This document shows positions 1 through 8,367 of a DNA stretch of 51,434 nt, in pieces (the stretch's first letter is position 1; each line of letters opens with the position of its first letter). Both the position numbers and the translations under genes were made by a program. The DNA is from Bacillota bacterium. Its GTDB lineage: Bacteria > Bacillota > Clostridia > Christensenellales > UMGS416. Below the pieces are notes generated by a model, which was not told where the DNA came from, ran no database searches, and saw only the letters and a program-made list of their open reading frames with translations. The DNA is taken from positions 1-51,434 of the forward strand of contig JAEYYW010000159.1 of assembly GCA_023428265.1 (NCBI GenBank), given 5' to 3'.

Positions 1-560
1 GCGTAGGCCAGCCCATTTGCGTTCAGATCCCCTTGACCTTTAATGCGCTGGCTACTGCCGCCGCCAACGGGATCACATGCGGTGATCCCGAGACTGGAAA
101 CTGCCCTCAAGCTCCTACGGGCTGCACACACTCGCAAGGCTTCTACAGGACCCATGAAGATTTTACCGCGTCGCTGATCGAGCTCGCGGGTGGCTCCATC
201 GTGCTGGGGGATGACAGCATGGGCGCAAGCTTCACCGTAACCCCGGGCAATGTGGATCTGGTCTTCAACAGAGATGTGCCGGTTCCGCCCGCGCCGTCCG
301 ACAACAATTTCAATGCCCAATATGATGCGCTGTATATTCAGCTCCTTGCCGCCAGACTCAATCAGCTGAACGGAGCCACCTGTGTATTTGCACAGGAAGC
401 AATTGATGCGGCAAATGCATTCCTGGCCAGCTCACCTGCGACCGGTCAGGCCGGAGCACCGGCGCTTACCGACGCCCTGACGCTGTTCAACGAGGGAGAA
501 GCCGGGGACGACTGCCCGGAGCACTGTGAAGATGAAGAGGACGGTAACGGCGAAGGTTAA
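1..560 (+). CDS. Secreted/surface hypothetical protein, 5' end missing
   Basis: The reading frame is open from the left edge of the window, so this is the C-terminal part of a longer protein; the TTG at 33 is not a convincing start. The visible part has a motif reading GCTHSQGFYRTH, which resembles the Cys-Thr...Gln-Gly-Tyr/Phe-Trp/Tyr-Lys-x-His signature seen near the C-terminus of many bacterial secreted proteins. It is followed by the usual helical stretch with LAARLNQLNGA and IDAANAFL. The end is acidic and holds two Cys (DDCPEHCEDEE). A hairpin at 568-589 follows the stop. I know no biochemical function for this domain; extracellular location is inferred from the family and the paired cysteines. 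Confidence 0.7.
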   Translation, partial: VGQPICVQIPLTFNALATAAANGITCGDPETGNCPQAPTGCTHSQGFYRTHEDFTASLIELAGGSIVLGDDSMGASFTVTPGNVDLVFNRDVPVPPAPSDNNFNAQYDALYIQLLAARLNQLNGATCVFAQEAIDAANAFLASSPATGQAGAPALTDALTLFNEGEAGDDCPEHCEDEEDGNGEG

Positions 561-567
561 TTCATTT

Positions 568-589
568 CACCCTTCCAATACGAAGGGTG
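568..589 (+). terminator. Hairpin after the first gene
   Basis: CACCCTTC at 568-575 pairs perfectly with GAAGGGTG at 582-589 around a 6-nt loop. There is no clear T-run afterwards, so it may be an mRNA-end hairpin rather than a strong intrinsic terminator. Confidence 0.4.
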
Positions 590-694
590 GTACATAAATG
601 AACTTTATAATACACGCGAATCCTAATTCTGTCCTTTCTGCTAATCTTTCTTAATCCACCCCGAATTTTTAATACCCCGCCTCTTTTGTGTTGC

Positions 695-723
695 TTGACA
701 AACGTGCCGTGGTCTGGGATAAT
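695..723 (+). promoter_or_regulatory. Sigma-A promoter of the MATE gene
   Basis: TTGACA at 695-700 is a perfect -35 box and GATAAT at 718-723 a good -10 box, with a 17-bp spacer. Transcription would start near 730, leaving a leader of about 88 nt before the start codon at 818. Confidence 0.75.
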
Positions 724-747
724 TGATTTATTAGATGGCTAATCAAT
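722..747. promoter_or_regulatory. Inverted repeat overlapping the -10 box: possible operator
   Basis: ATTGATT at 722-728 and AATCAAT at 741-747 are perfect inverted repeats with a 12-bp spacer. They cover the end of the -10 box and the expected transcription start, a usual position for a repressor site of a drug-efflux gene. No regulator gene lies next to it, so the binding protein is unknown. Confidence 0.4.
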
Positions 748-765
748 GGTTTTCCGAGCAATGTC

Positions 766-800
766 AGCCGGGCATGCCAATTGGTGTGAGCCGGCTTTTT
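766..800 (+). terminator. Terminator-like hairpin inside the MATE leader
   Basis: AGCCGG at 766-771 pairs with CCGGCT at 791-796, and the run TTTTT at 796-800 follows directly. The loop holds the palindrome CCAATTGG at 777-784. It sits upstream of the ribosome binding site at 807-811, so it could act as an attenuator. I cannot match the leader to a known riboswitch class. Confidence 0.4.
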
Positions 801-817
801 ATTATCAGGAGCGTGCA

Positions 818-2236
818 ATGCAGCTATTCGTCAAAGACAAAGCCTTTTACAAAAAAGTGCTGGCCATTGCGATCCCTGTGACACTGCAGGGATTGATCAA
901 CATGGGCGTGAACATGGCGGACGTCATCATGCTGGGCCACCTGAGCCAGGATGCCCTTTCCGCCTCGTCGCTGGCCAACCAGTTCTGCTTCATTTTCATG
1001 ATTCTAAATTTCGGCCTGGGCGGCGGCGCCGGTGTGCTGACCGGCCAGTTCTGGGGCATGGGCGACCGCGAGTCGATCAAGAAAACACTCTCCATCGTCT
1101 ATAAGATTTCCATTGTGTTCGCGTTGCTCTTCTTCGCGGCCACGCAGCTTTTCCCCGAATCGATCATGCGGCTGTATACCAATGAGGAACCCCTGATCGC
1201 CGAGGGGGCCCGTTATCTGCAAATCATCTCCTGGTCGTTTATCCTGCAGGGCATCTCCACGACCTCGTTTGTCGTGCTGCGCACCGTCGGCGTGGTGAAG
1301 CTCACGCTGGTCACCAGCCTGGTCGCGCTGGTGAGTAACACTTTCATGAACTGGATGCTCATCTTCGGCAACCTGGGCGCGCCGCAGATGGGCGTGGCCG
1401 GCGCGGCTCTGGCCACCGCGCTTTCCCGCGTGTTTGAGTTTATCATCATTGTGGTGTTCGTGTTGTTTATTGACAAGAAAATCCAGTTCAAACTCAGGAA
1501 CATCTTCGGCTTCGATGGCCAGATCCTCAAGAGGTTCTTTCAGAGCGGTCTGCCAGTCGTGATCAGCGATCTGGTGCTGGCCCTTGGCCTCAATGTGCTG
1601 ACGGCCATCATGGGCCGCATCGGCGGCGACTTTGTGGCGGCCAACGCCATCGCCAGCTCCGTCTGGCACATCGTTTCGGTGTTTCTGATGGGCACCAGCG
1701 CCGCCAGCACCGTGATCATCGGCAACACGATCGGAGCCGGAAAGTATGAAGACGCGAAGAAATACGGTGTGACATTCCTGATGCTTGCGGCCATCATCGG
1801 CGTGGTCACCGGCTGCGCGATCTATCTGCTGCGCGATGTGGCGGTGGCGGTGTTTGGCGGCACGCTGACTCCCTCCGCGCGGCTGATCAACCAGCAGCTG
1901 ATGAGCGCGCTGGCGATCCTGGCGGTGTTCAGCTCCATTCAGATGATGCTCACTAAGGGCGTGCTGCGCGCCGGCGGCGACACGAGGTTTTTGATGCTGG
2001 CTGACGTGCTGTTCTTGTGGGTGGTGTCGGTGCCGCTGGGCTACACGGCCGGGCTGGTGCTGCGCCTGATCCCGTTTGCTGTGTTCCTGTGCCTGAAGAT
2101 TGATGAGATCATCAAGGCGGTCTGGTGCATCATCCGGCTCTTCAGCGGCAAGTGGATCCGCAATGTGACGATCGATCCGGAGCTTGCTCAGCAGCCTCAG
2201 CCGGTGCTGGCAGACGCAAACGAAACGGCGGAATAG
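818..2236 (+). CDS. MATE family multidrug/toxin efflux transporter
   Basis: Predicted cation-coupled efflux pump of the cytoplasmic membrane, about 472 residues, normal for MATE proteins. The N-terminus (LAIAIPVTLQGLINMGVNMADVIMLG) is the typical first helix pair, and two homologous halves of about six membrane helices follow. The start at 818 is chosen because AGGAG at 807-811 is well spaced; ATGs at 746 and 761 lie in the leader and have no ribosome binding site. The gene stands alone, with its own promoter, a candidate operator and a terminator-like leader hairpin, so its expression is probably conditional. Closest known groups are DinF/NorM-like MATE proteins; the substrate cannot be read from sequence. 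Confidence 0.9.
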   Translation: MQLFVKDKAFYKKVLAIAIPVTLQGLINMGVNMADVIMLGHLSQDALSASSLANQFCFIFMILNFGLGGGAGVLTGQFWGMGDRESIKKTLSIVYKISIVFALLFFAATQLFPESIMRLYTNEEPLIAEGARYLQIISWSFILQGISTTSFVVLRTVGVVKLTLVTSLVALVSNTFMNWMLIFGNLGAPQMGVAGAALATALSRVFEFIIIVVFVLFIDKKIQFKLRNIFGFDGQILKRFFQSGLPVVISDLVLALGLNVLTAIMGRIGGDFVAANAIASSVWHIVSVFLMGTSAASTVIIGNTIGAGKYEDAKKYGVTFLMLAAIIGVVTGCAIYLLRDVAVAVFGGTLTPSARLINQQLMSALAILAVFSSIQMMLTKGVLRAGGDTRFLMLADVLFLWVVSVPLGYTAGLVLRLIPFAVFLCLKIDEIIKAVWCIIRLFSGKWIRNVTIDPELAQQPQPVLADANETAE

Positions 2237-2241
2237 GGTGG

Positions 2242-2269
2242 AGCGGGGCGAACGCCCCGCTTTGCTTTA
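2242..2269 (+). terminator. Terminator of the MATE gene
   Basis: An 8-bp stem, AGCGGGGC at 2242-2249 with GCCCCGCT at 2254-2261, closes a GAAC tetraloop. A T-rich stretch (TTGCTTTAT) follows. Confidence 0.75.
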
Positions 2270-2351
2270 TCACTCCCTATCGCCTTCATATGACTCACAT
2301 CTCTCCCGGTAGTGAATAGCCTGTAACTGAAACCAATCTGGGAGGTTCAGG

Positions 2352-3167
2352 ATGGGCTATTATGTGAAAGTTGAACCGGGTGTGAATGTATACGTGGAAG
2401 ACTTGAACCCGGAGGGACAAAAGACAATACTGTTCATACACGGATGGCCGGGCAGCCATGAGCTGTTCGAATACCAGTTCGATGTGCTGCCGGCGATGGG
2501 GTACCGATGCGTCGGAATGGATTGGCGAGGTTTCGGGCGGTCAGACAAACCCTGGAGCGGGTATGACTACAACCGTCTGGCAGACGATGTGAGGTGTGTT
2601 GTGGATGCCCTGCAGCTCAAAGGTTTCACGTTGGGCGGCCACTCCACGGGTGGTGGGATTTGTATCCGCTATATGGCAAGGCATGGCGGACATGGTGTTT
2701 CAAAACTGGCGCTGTTTGCCGCTGCCGCGCCTAGCCTCATCCAGCGGCCCTACTTTCCATATGGTTTGCCCAGACAGGCCGTGCTGGACATCATCAATGG
2801 TACATACAATGACAGGCCGGAGGTTTTACGCGACTTTGGCAACATGATCTTTTTCCAGCATGTCACCGAGCCATTTTCCGATTGGATCTTCCAGCTGGGG
2901 TTGCAGGCGGCGGGTTGGGCCACTGCGGCGATCGCCAAAGCATGGTTGGATGAAGAGGCGCTGTTTACGGACATGAAGACAATCAACGTGCCCACATTGA
3001 TCCTGCACGGCATCCATGACAGGGTGTGCTTGTTTCAGCTGGCTCTGGCTCAGAGAGATGGCATACGCAACTCAAAACTGGTGCCGTTTGAAGAGAGCGG
3101 CCATTTTCTTTTCATCGATCAGAAAGAGAAATTCAATGCGGAGCTTATGAAGTTCATTGATGAATAG
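2352..3167 (+). CDS. Alpha/beta hydrolase
   Basis: A 271-residue cytoplasmic alpha/beta-hydrolase fold protein. The oxyanion-hole motif HGWPG is at residues 30-34, the nucleophile elbow GGHSTGGG places Ser98, and Asp223 (HGIHDRV) and His251 (ESGHFLF) complete the triad. The sequence resembles non-haem chloroperoxidase/esterase-like hydrolases, but the substrate is not predictable. The ribosome binding site GGGAGG at 2340-2345 lies close to the ATG. It is monocistronic: the MATE terminator lies upstream and the next gene is convergent. Confidence 0.85.
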   Translation: MGYYVKVEPGVNVYVEDLNPEGQKTILFIHGWPGSHELFEYQFDVLPAMGYRCVGMDWRGFGRSDKPWSGYDYNRLADDVRCVVDALQLKGFTLGGHSTGGGICIRYMARHGGHGVSKLALFAAAAPSLIQRPYFPYGLPRQAVLDIINGTYNDRPEVLRDFGNMIFFQHVTEPFSDWIFQLGLQAAGWATAAIAKAWLDEEALFTDMKTINVPTLILHGIHDRVCLFQLALAQRDGIRNSKLVPFEESGHFLFIDQKEKFNAELMKFIDE

Positions 3168-3224
3168 ACAATATGAAACCCTTGGGCTGGCTCACAAAGC
3201 AGCCACGGGGCTGGTCGGCTCCAT

Positions 3225-4379
3225 TCATCTCATCAGCACTCGCATGATCCATGGCCTCTTGATGTCCACCGCGTCAAACCGGCATAGCTCGTGGCAGCAG
3301 AAGCAGCTGATGCACTTTCCCAGATCGGCTGAGGGCTTGCCGCCCGCCATCTCGATGGCCTTGGCCGGGCAGCTCTTGGCGCATACCCCGCAGCCCCGGC
3401 AGGCGGAGAGCCTGAACCAGGGCTTTGCTTTCAGGCGCCGGTTGAGCCATTTGGCCACCGGCTTGGGCAGCACCCAGTCATACACGTTGAACGCCACCTT
3501 GGTGGTGGGCTTGTCAAAATCCGGCACCGCCACTTCGGCCAGGGCGGGGCCGGCGATCCTGACATCTTCCACACGGGTGGTGCAGAAGCCCCTGGCCGCC
3601 GATTCTCGGATGGTCGGCACTTTCCTTGGATCCAGCCCGATGGCAGAAGCCGCGACAACATCCAGCCGGTATGGATCTGCTGAGGCCAGCACAAGGCCCA
3701 CCTGCCTTGGGTGGCCGTTGGTGGGGCCGTAGCCCTCCATACCGACCACGGCGTCCATCACCGTGAGCGCAGGCTTGGCAAACTCGCAGATATCCACAAG
3801 CACGCCTGCAAAATCATTCTCATCCTCAAATCGAAAATGATACTCCGTTTTAAAGCTGCCGGGGATAATCCCAAACAGGTTTTTCACCGCGCCGCTATAG
3901 ACCATCATCATGTGGGTCTTCAGCTTCGGCAGATTGATGATCTTGTCGGCATGCAGCACCGGCCGGATTGTTTTCACGCTTTTCATCATCCGGCCGCCGG
4001 GCCATGGCACATCCTCAACCTCTGTGTCATAACTCAGCTCCGCACCGCTGGCCCGTGCCGCTTCTTTCATGCCGCAGGTTTCATACACCGCATCCAGCGT
4101 GCTTGCTGTGTAAAAATGATAACCGCCGGGGCTGTCGCAGATGATCGGCTTGCCTCCGGCTTCCAGCACCAGCTCCGCCACGGCCTGAACGATGGCGGGG
4201 TGTGTGGTCGTTACCGCTTCCGGTTTGCGCCGCATCAAGAGGTTGGCTTTCAGCAGCACCTTGTCGCCGGGGTTCACAAAGGACTCAATGCCACCCAGCG
4301 GCATAAGCAATTGGCGGACTGCTGCCCGAACTGCATCGATGTCATAGCTCAGGCACCTTGCAATGGATACATCGTTCAT
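3225..4379 (-). CDS. DUF362 domain protein with C-terminal 2[4Fe-4S] ferredoxin domain
   Basis: A 384-residue protein. The first roughly 270 residues form the DUF362 domain (KVLLKANLLMRR, VICDSPGG-like segments, and INLPKLKTHMM). The C-terminus has two ferredoxin motifs, CRGCGVCAKSCP and CISCFCCHELC, each able to bind a 4Fe-4S cluster. The family is cytosolic and redox-linked, but its substrate is not established. I place the start at 4379 because GGAG lies 6 nt upstream of this ATG; a TTG 12 nt further out overlaps that site. It is convergent with the hydrolase gene and divergent from the spore protein genes. Confidence 0.85.
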   Translation of the reverse strand: MNDVSIARCLSYDIDAVRAAVRQLLMPLGGIESFVNPGDKVLLKANLLMRRKPEAVTTTHPAIVQAVAELVLEAGGKPIICDSPGGYHFYTASTLDAVYETCGMKEAARASGAELSYDTEVEDVPWPGGRMMKSVKTIRPVLHADKIINLPKLKTHMMMVYSGAVKNLFGIIPGSFKTEYHFRFEDENDFAGVLVDICEFAKPALTVMDAVVGMEGYGPTNGHPRQVGLVLASADPYRLDVVAASAIGLDPRKVPTIRESAARGFCTTRVEDVRIAGPALAEVAVPDFDKPTTKVAFNVYDWVLPKPVAKWLNRRLKAKPWFRLSACRGCGVCAKSCPAKAIEMAGGKPSADLGKCISCFCCHELCRFDAVDIKRPWIMRVLMR

Positions 4380-4578
4380 TGTGGTCTCCAAAGAATAAGG
4401 AATGAATGATGACGTTGATAAAATCAGTATATGACAAAACGGCGATGCTGAACAGGAAAATGATGTTTACCATCGTTCGGATCATAAGATTGCGATGCGC
4501 CAACAAAATTTTACCACGGTTATTCACATCCTTGCAGGTTACATTATCACTAGAACAGAAAAGGAGGTGAGTTCACAA

Positions 4579-4788
4579 ATGGCAAGCAGCAATAAGAAAT
4601 TGGTTCCCCAGGCGTCTCAGGCGCTGGACAACATGAAGTATGAGATCGCCACCAGCTTTGGTATCAACCTGAAGAACGGCTACAACGGCGACCTCACGTC
4701 TCGCCAGAACGGCAGCGTGGGCGGCGAAATGGTCAAGAGGATGATCCAGCAGTATGAGCAGTCCATCAGCGGTCAACAGATGCGCTAA
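4579..4788 (+). CDS. Alpha/beta-type small acid-soluble spore protein
   Basis: A 69-residue protein that coats and protects DNA in the dormant spore. Residues 19-27 (MKYEIATSF) hold the germination protease (GPR) cleavage site, normally between Glu and the next residue. The DNA-binding signature GYNGDLTSRQNGSVGGEMVKRM is at residues 34-55. The ribosome binding site AAGGAGGTGA at 4561-4570 fixes the start. In known spore formers such genes are read by sigma-G in the forespore; I did not find a clear sigma-G site. A paralogue follows 39 bp downstream. Confidence 0.95.
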   Translation: MASSNKKLVPQASQALDNMKYEIATSFGINLKNGYNGDLTSRQNGSVGGEMVKRMIQQYEQSISGQQMR

Positions 4789-4827
4789 CGGTTGCCCATA
4801 GCGTGAAGTTCATTGGAGGTGAACTCA

Positions 4828-5040
4828 ATGGCAAGAAACAGGACATTGGTTCCTGAAGCGAAGAACGCTCTATCCAATATGAAGTATGAAGTCGCCTCTT
4901 CGCTAAACGTGAAATTCAACCAGGGCTACAATGGCGACTTGACTTCACGCCAGGCCGGCAGTGTTGGTGGGGAGATGGTCAAGCGCATGATCCAGCAGTA
5001 TGAGCAGGGCATGAGCGGGCAGACCACCGCGAGGCGTTAA
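4828..5040 (+). CDS. Alpha/beta-type small acid-soluble spore protein, second copy
   Basis: A 70-residue paralogue of the preceding gene product. The cleavage site reads KYEVASS (Val replaces Ile after the Glu), and the C-terminal block from GYNGDLTSRQ to GGEMVKRMIQQYEQ is nearly identical to the first copy. GGAGGTGA at 4814-4821 is the ribosome binding site. The pair comes from a tandem duplication and ends at the hairpin at 5066-5087, so both are probably transcribed together in the forespore. Confidence 0.95.
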   Translation: MARNRTLVPEAKNALSNMKYEVASSLNVKFNQGYNGDLTSRQAGSVGGEMVKRMIQQYEQGMSGQTTARR

Positions 5041-5065
5041 CAAACGCAGGCTGGTAATCGTTTCC

Positions 5066-5096
5066 GGCGCGGCCATTTGGCCGCGCCTATTGCTTT
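5066..5096 (+). terminator. Terminator after the spore protein pair
   Basis: Perfect 9-bp stem GGCGCGGCC at 5066-5074 with GGCCGCGCC at 5079-5087, loop ATTT, followed by a weak T-containing tail. Confidence 0.65.
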
Positions 5097-5163
5097 GAGG
5101 ATCAGAGGCTGCTGGCCAGGCAGTCGGCTAAACATCAAATACACCGTTGCCATTTCCGAATAT

Positions 5164-5192
5164 TTGTTTCTATTGCGGCTTTTTGGTATAAT
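5164..5192 (+). promoter_or_regulatory. Sigma-A promoter of rarA
   Basis: TTGTTT at 5164-5169 and a perfect TATAAT at 5187-5192, spacer 17 bp. The start codon is 30 bp downstream. Confidence 0.7.
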
Positions 5193-5222
5193 ATTGGCAT
5201 ACCAACCACCGGAGACTGATTT

Positions 5223-6533
5223 ATGGAAGACCTTTTTTCCGCCGGCATGAAAAAGCAAGCCCCGCTGGCAGACCGGATGCGCCCCCGCACCCTGGATGAG
5301 TTTCTGGGCCAGGAGCACATCATCGGGCCGGGTAAGCTGCTGCGCCGGGCGATAGAAGCCGATCGGCTCACCTCAAGCATCTTCTTCGGCCCGCCTGGCA
5401 CCGGTAAGACCACGCTGGCAAACATCATCGCCAACACCACCAACGCGGCCTTTGAAAAGCTCAATGCCGTTACCTCCGGCGTGGCCGATGTGCGCGAGGT
5501 GATCAAGAGCGCCGAGAGCCGTTTGAAGCTCTACGGCCAACCCACCTATCTGCTGCTGGACGAGTGCCATCGGTGGAATAAGGCCCAGAGTGACAGCATC
5601 CTGCCGGCCATCGAGAAGGGCGTGATCCGCTTCATCGGCAGCACCACCGAGAACCCCATGCTGGCGATGACGCCGGCCATTGTGAGCCGCTGCAGGGTGT
5701 TTCAGTTTGAGGCGCTAAACAAGGAGCACATCAAAAAGGCAATCCGGATGGCCTCAAAAGACCGGGAGCGGGGCTTCGGAGAGATCCCCCTGGAGATCGA
5801 GCCGGACGCGCTGGAACACATTGCCAGCGTAGCCAATGGTGATGCCCGCAGCGCGCTGAACGCTTTGGAGCTGGCTGTTTTGACCACCAGGCCTGATGAA
5901 GATGGCATCACCCGCATCACGCTGGGCGTGGCCGAGGAAAGCATTCAGAAGCGGCAAATGCGCTGCGACGAGAGCTATTTCTATGACATGCTGAGCGCCT
6001 TCTGCAAGAGCCTTCGCGGCTCCGATTCCGACGCGGCGCTGGCCTGGGCCTTCCGTCTGATCCACGCCGGGGCAGACCCCCGCATCATCGTGCGGCGCAT
6101 GATTGCCCACGCCTCTGAGGATGTGGGCCTGGCCAACCCCAACGCCATGCTGCAGGCTGTGGCGGCGATGCAGGCGCTGGAGTTCGTGGGCTTGCCGGAG
6201 GCGGGGCTGTCCATCTCGCAGGCAATCATTTTCATTTGTGAAAGCCCCAAGAGCAATGCGGTCGTGGCGGCCAAAGTGGCTGCCCAGGAGGATGCGGAGC
6301 GCTCCGAGTACCAGCCGGTGCCGGTGCATTTGCGTGACACCAGTTATAAGGGCCATGAGCGGATCGGGTCCGGCGAGGGTTATCAATACGCTCATGATTT
6401 CCCGGGCCATTATGTTGAGCAGGAATATATGCCGGTGGAATCAGCGGGTAAAAGGTTTTATCATCCCAGTGACCAGGGGCATGAGCTGAAAATCCGTGAA
6501 ATCAGAAAAAGCAGAGGGAAGCCGAATGATTAG
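5223..6533 (+). CDS. rarA: Replication-associated recombination protein A (RarA/MgsA), AAA+ ATPase
   Basis: A 436-residue clamp-loader-like AAA+ ATPase that acts at stalled replication forks. Walker A GPPGTGKTT is at residues 56-64. Walker B LLLDECHRWNK is near residue 113; most family members read DE(I/V)HRFNK, so Cys and Trp are mild variants. The sensor-1 region GSTTENP follows, then the C-terminal tetramerisation part (RRMIAHASEDVGLANPNAM). Length matches the family. GGAG at 5211-5214 supports the start. The stop codon lies within a hairpin (6516-6541) shared with the mRNA end; motB converges from the other side. Confidence 0.93.
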   Translation: MEDLFSAGMKKQAPLADRMRPRTLDEFLGQEHIIGPGKLLRRAIEADRLTSSIFFGPPGTGKTTLANIIANTTNAAFEKLNAVTSGVADVREVIKSAESRLKLYGQPTYLLLDECHRWNKAQSDSILPAIEKGVIRFIGSTTENPMLAMTPAIVSRCRVFQFEALNKEHIKKAIRMASKDRERGFGEIPLEIEPDALEHIASVANGDARSALNALELAVLTTRPDEDGITRITLGVAEESIQKRQMRCDESYFYDMLSAFCKSLRGSDSDAALAWAFRLIHAGADPRIIVRRMIAHASEDVGLANPNAMLQAVAAMQALEFVGLPEAGLSISQAIIFICESPKSNAVVAAKVAAQEDAERSEYQPVPVHLRDTSYKGHERIGSGEGYQYAHDFPGHYVEQEYMPVESAGKRFYHPSDQGHELKIREIRKSRGKPND

Positions 6534-6541
6534 GGCTTCCC
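6516..6541 (+). terminator. Hairpin overlapping the rarA stop codon
   Basis: GGGAAGCC at 6516-6523 pairs with GGCTTCCC at 6534-6541. No T-run follows, so it is a weak terminator or an mRNA-stabilising hairpin. Confidence 0.4.
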
Positions 6542-6572
6542 TCCGTAATGTTGCTGTGTGATGGCATGCCGC

Positions 6573-7352
6573 CTATTTGTTGATTACGATGTCAATCCTT
6601 CGGTTCTTTGACCGGTTTTCCTCCGTGGTGTTGGGAAGGATCGGGTGAAACTCACCGTTGCCTGTGGCGGTGAGCTTGTTGGGTTCAATCTCGCAGTTGT
6701 CGATCAGAAACACAACCACATTGGTCGCTCTTCGGGTTGATAGCTCCCAGTTGGACGGGAACTGCGCCGATTTGATCGGGATGTTGTCTGTGTGACCCTG
6801 CACGGTGATAGTGCGATCCAGTGATTTTGCAATGTTGCCCAGGCTGACCAGCACGGCTTTGCTTTCGCTCTTGATATCCGCGCTGCCGAGATCAAACAAC
6901 ACAAGCGAGTTGATGCGCAGCGTGATATCATGGGTGCCGTCAATGATCTTCACATAGTCCTGAAGGTTGTATTTTTCAATAGCTTCCTGGAGCCTGCGCA
7001 GGATGTCATCCAGATCTTCGACAGTTGGCGAAGAAGTGGCTCCGGGAATGGCTGTGTTGTTTGCTGTTGCGCTTGCCGGCACCTGCACCGTTGCCGTCGG
7101 CCTGGCGGTGGCAGTGCTCTCCACCAGAGGGTCGGTCTGCGAATCACCTTGTTCATGGGCGTATGGTGCGCCCACGCCCTCATAGGAGAATTTGCCTTTG
7201 AATGCCTGGGCGATTTCCTGAAACTTCTGCTTTTCGATTGTTGCCATGGAAAACAGCATGATGAAAAAGGTCAGCAGCAAAGTGACCATGTCTCCATATG
7301 TGCCCAGCCAATCCGGAAGGCCTTCGTCTGTTTTCTTTTCCCGTTTTCTCAT
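6573..7352 (-). CDS. motB: Flagellar motor stator protein MotB
   Basis: A 259-residue stator subunit. The single membrane helix near residues 18-40 (TYGDMVTLLLTFFIMLF) contains Asp21, the proton-binding residue of this family. A Thr/Ala/Pro-rich linker follows, then an OmpA-like peptidoglycan-binding domain in the C-terminal third with GHTDNIPIKS and NWELSTRRA. It lies 33 bp downstream of motA on the same strand and is surely co-transcribed. No other flagellar genes are in the window, so a dedicated chemotaxis cluster must lie elsewhere, or the pair could serve another proton-driven role. Confidence 0.92.
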   Translation of the reverse strand: MRKREKKTDEGLPDWLGTYGDMVTLLLTFFIMLFSMATIEKQKFQEIAQAFKGKFSYEGVGAPYAHEQGDSQTDPLVESTATARPTATVQVPASATANNTAIPGATSSPTVEDLDDILRRLQEAIEKYNLQDYVKIIDGTHDITLRINSLVLFDLGSADIKSESKAVLVSLGNIAKSLDRTITVQGHTDNIPIKSAQFPSNWELSTRRATNVVVFLIDNCEIEPNKLTATGNGEFHPILPNTTEENRSKNRRIDIVINK

Positions 7353-7385
7353 ATCCTCACCATTTGTTTGTTCTGCAGAGCGGCG

Positions 7386-8228
7386 TTAAGCATTTTCGGT
7401 GACCGCTTGCGCCGGTTGCTGCTCCTCAGTTTGCACCGGCATCTTGTATTGTATCTTCTGCGCCGGGCTCAAGAATGTCATCAGCTTGTTTTCAATCACA
7501 GCCGGCTGCTCGCCGGTCTGGATGGATAGTATCCCTTCCAGCAGCATTTGCTTGGCATGAGCTTCTTCTTCGCTTTTCTGCGCCAGCTTGTTTGCGATGG
7601 GGGAGCAGATGAAGTTCGCCAGCACGCTGCCATAAAACGTTGTAATCAGCGCCACGGCCATGGATGGGCCGATTGCGTTCGGGTCGTCCAATTGACCCAG
7701 CAGCAGCACCAGACCAACCAGGGTGCCGATCATGCCCCAACTGGGGAAGCTTTTGGCCAAAAAGTCAAACAGCGATTTGTTGCGCTCATGCCGAACCAGC
7801 ATGTTGTCAATTTCCATCGTGAGGATGTCTTTGGTCAGCTCCGGATCATAACCATCCACCACATATTCCAAAGCCTTCTTGACAAACGGATCCTCAATGC
7901 TCTCCTGGTCTTCTTCCAAAGACAGGATGCCTTCCCGGCGGGCTTTTTGAGCCATCCGTATGATCAGGCGCATGTTCTCCACACTGTTGTCGTTTTTGGT
8001 GGTGAACACTTTGAAAGTCAATGTGATGATCTTCGCGATCTCGCTCATGCGGAAGCTCACCAACGCGGAGGCAAGGCCTCCCCCCATCACGATCAGGATG
8101 GAGCCTGTGTCATAAAAGGCTCCCAGCGACCCCGGAAGCTTGATCGCCCCGAGCGTGTCGCTGAACAGGATGGAGATGATGATGCACAGAACGCCCAGAA
8201 CGATTCCGCCAATTGTCCCAAAATCCAT
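7386..8228 (-). CDS. motA: Flagellar motor stator protein MotA
   Basis: A 280-residue inner-membrane channel protein of the MotA/TolQ/ExbB class, partner of MotB. Two N-terminal helices, a cytoplasmic domain rich in charged residues (ARREGILSLEEDQ), then two further helices (SWGMIGTLVGLVLLL and VALITTFYGSVLANF) are visible. The start at 8228 has AGGAGAG a few bases upstream, and MDFGTIGG is the normal N-terminus; a longer frame upstream has no site. Upstream, minus-strand TTGACA at 8273-8268 lies in a GACAG...CTGTC dyad (8254-8271), a possible control site. Confidence 0.93.
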   Translation of the reverse strand: MDFGTIGGIVLGVLCIIISILFSDTLGAIKLPGSLGAFYDTGSILIVMGGGLASALVSFRMSEIAKIITLTFKVFTTKNDNSVENMRLIIRMAQKARREGILSLEEDQESIEDPFVKKALEYVVDGYDPELTKDILTMEIDNMLVRHERNKSLFDFLAKSFPSWGMIGTLVGLVLLLGQLDDPNAIGPSMAVALITTFYGSVLANFICSPIANKLAQKSEEEAHAKQMLLEGILSIQTGEQPAVIENKLMTFLSPAQKIQYKMPVQTEEQQPAQAVTENA

Positions 8229-8367
8229 AACTCTCTCCTGATAAGTGTTGCCGGACAGTGTATATGCTGTCAAGTATATATGCCCAACTGTGGCTGGCTG
8301 CAAAACCAAAAAAACACAAAAACGAGAACCCGCTTTCCCAACCCTGTGATAAGGCGGGCAAGCATCC

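Noticed and set aside
1004..1669. Long open frame opposite the MATE gene
   Set aside because: Shadow frame in GC-rich coding DNA; the plus-strand gene has a promoter, ribosome binding site and full MATE sequence.
3157..3732. Plus-strand frame opposite the DUF362 gene
   Set aside because: No ribosome binding site and a low-complexity product; the minus strand encodes conserved ferredoxin motifs.
7386..8228. MotAB as a TolQR/ExbBD-type transport pair
   Set aside because: The MotB protein has the OmpA peptidoglycan-binding domain and stator-type helix, which fit a motor stator much better.
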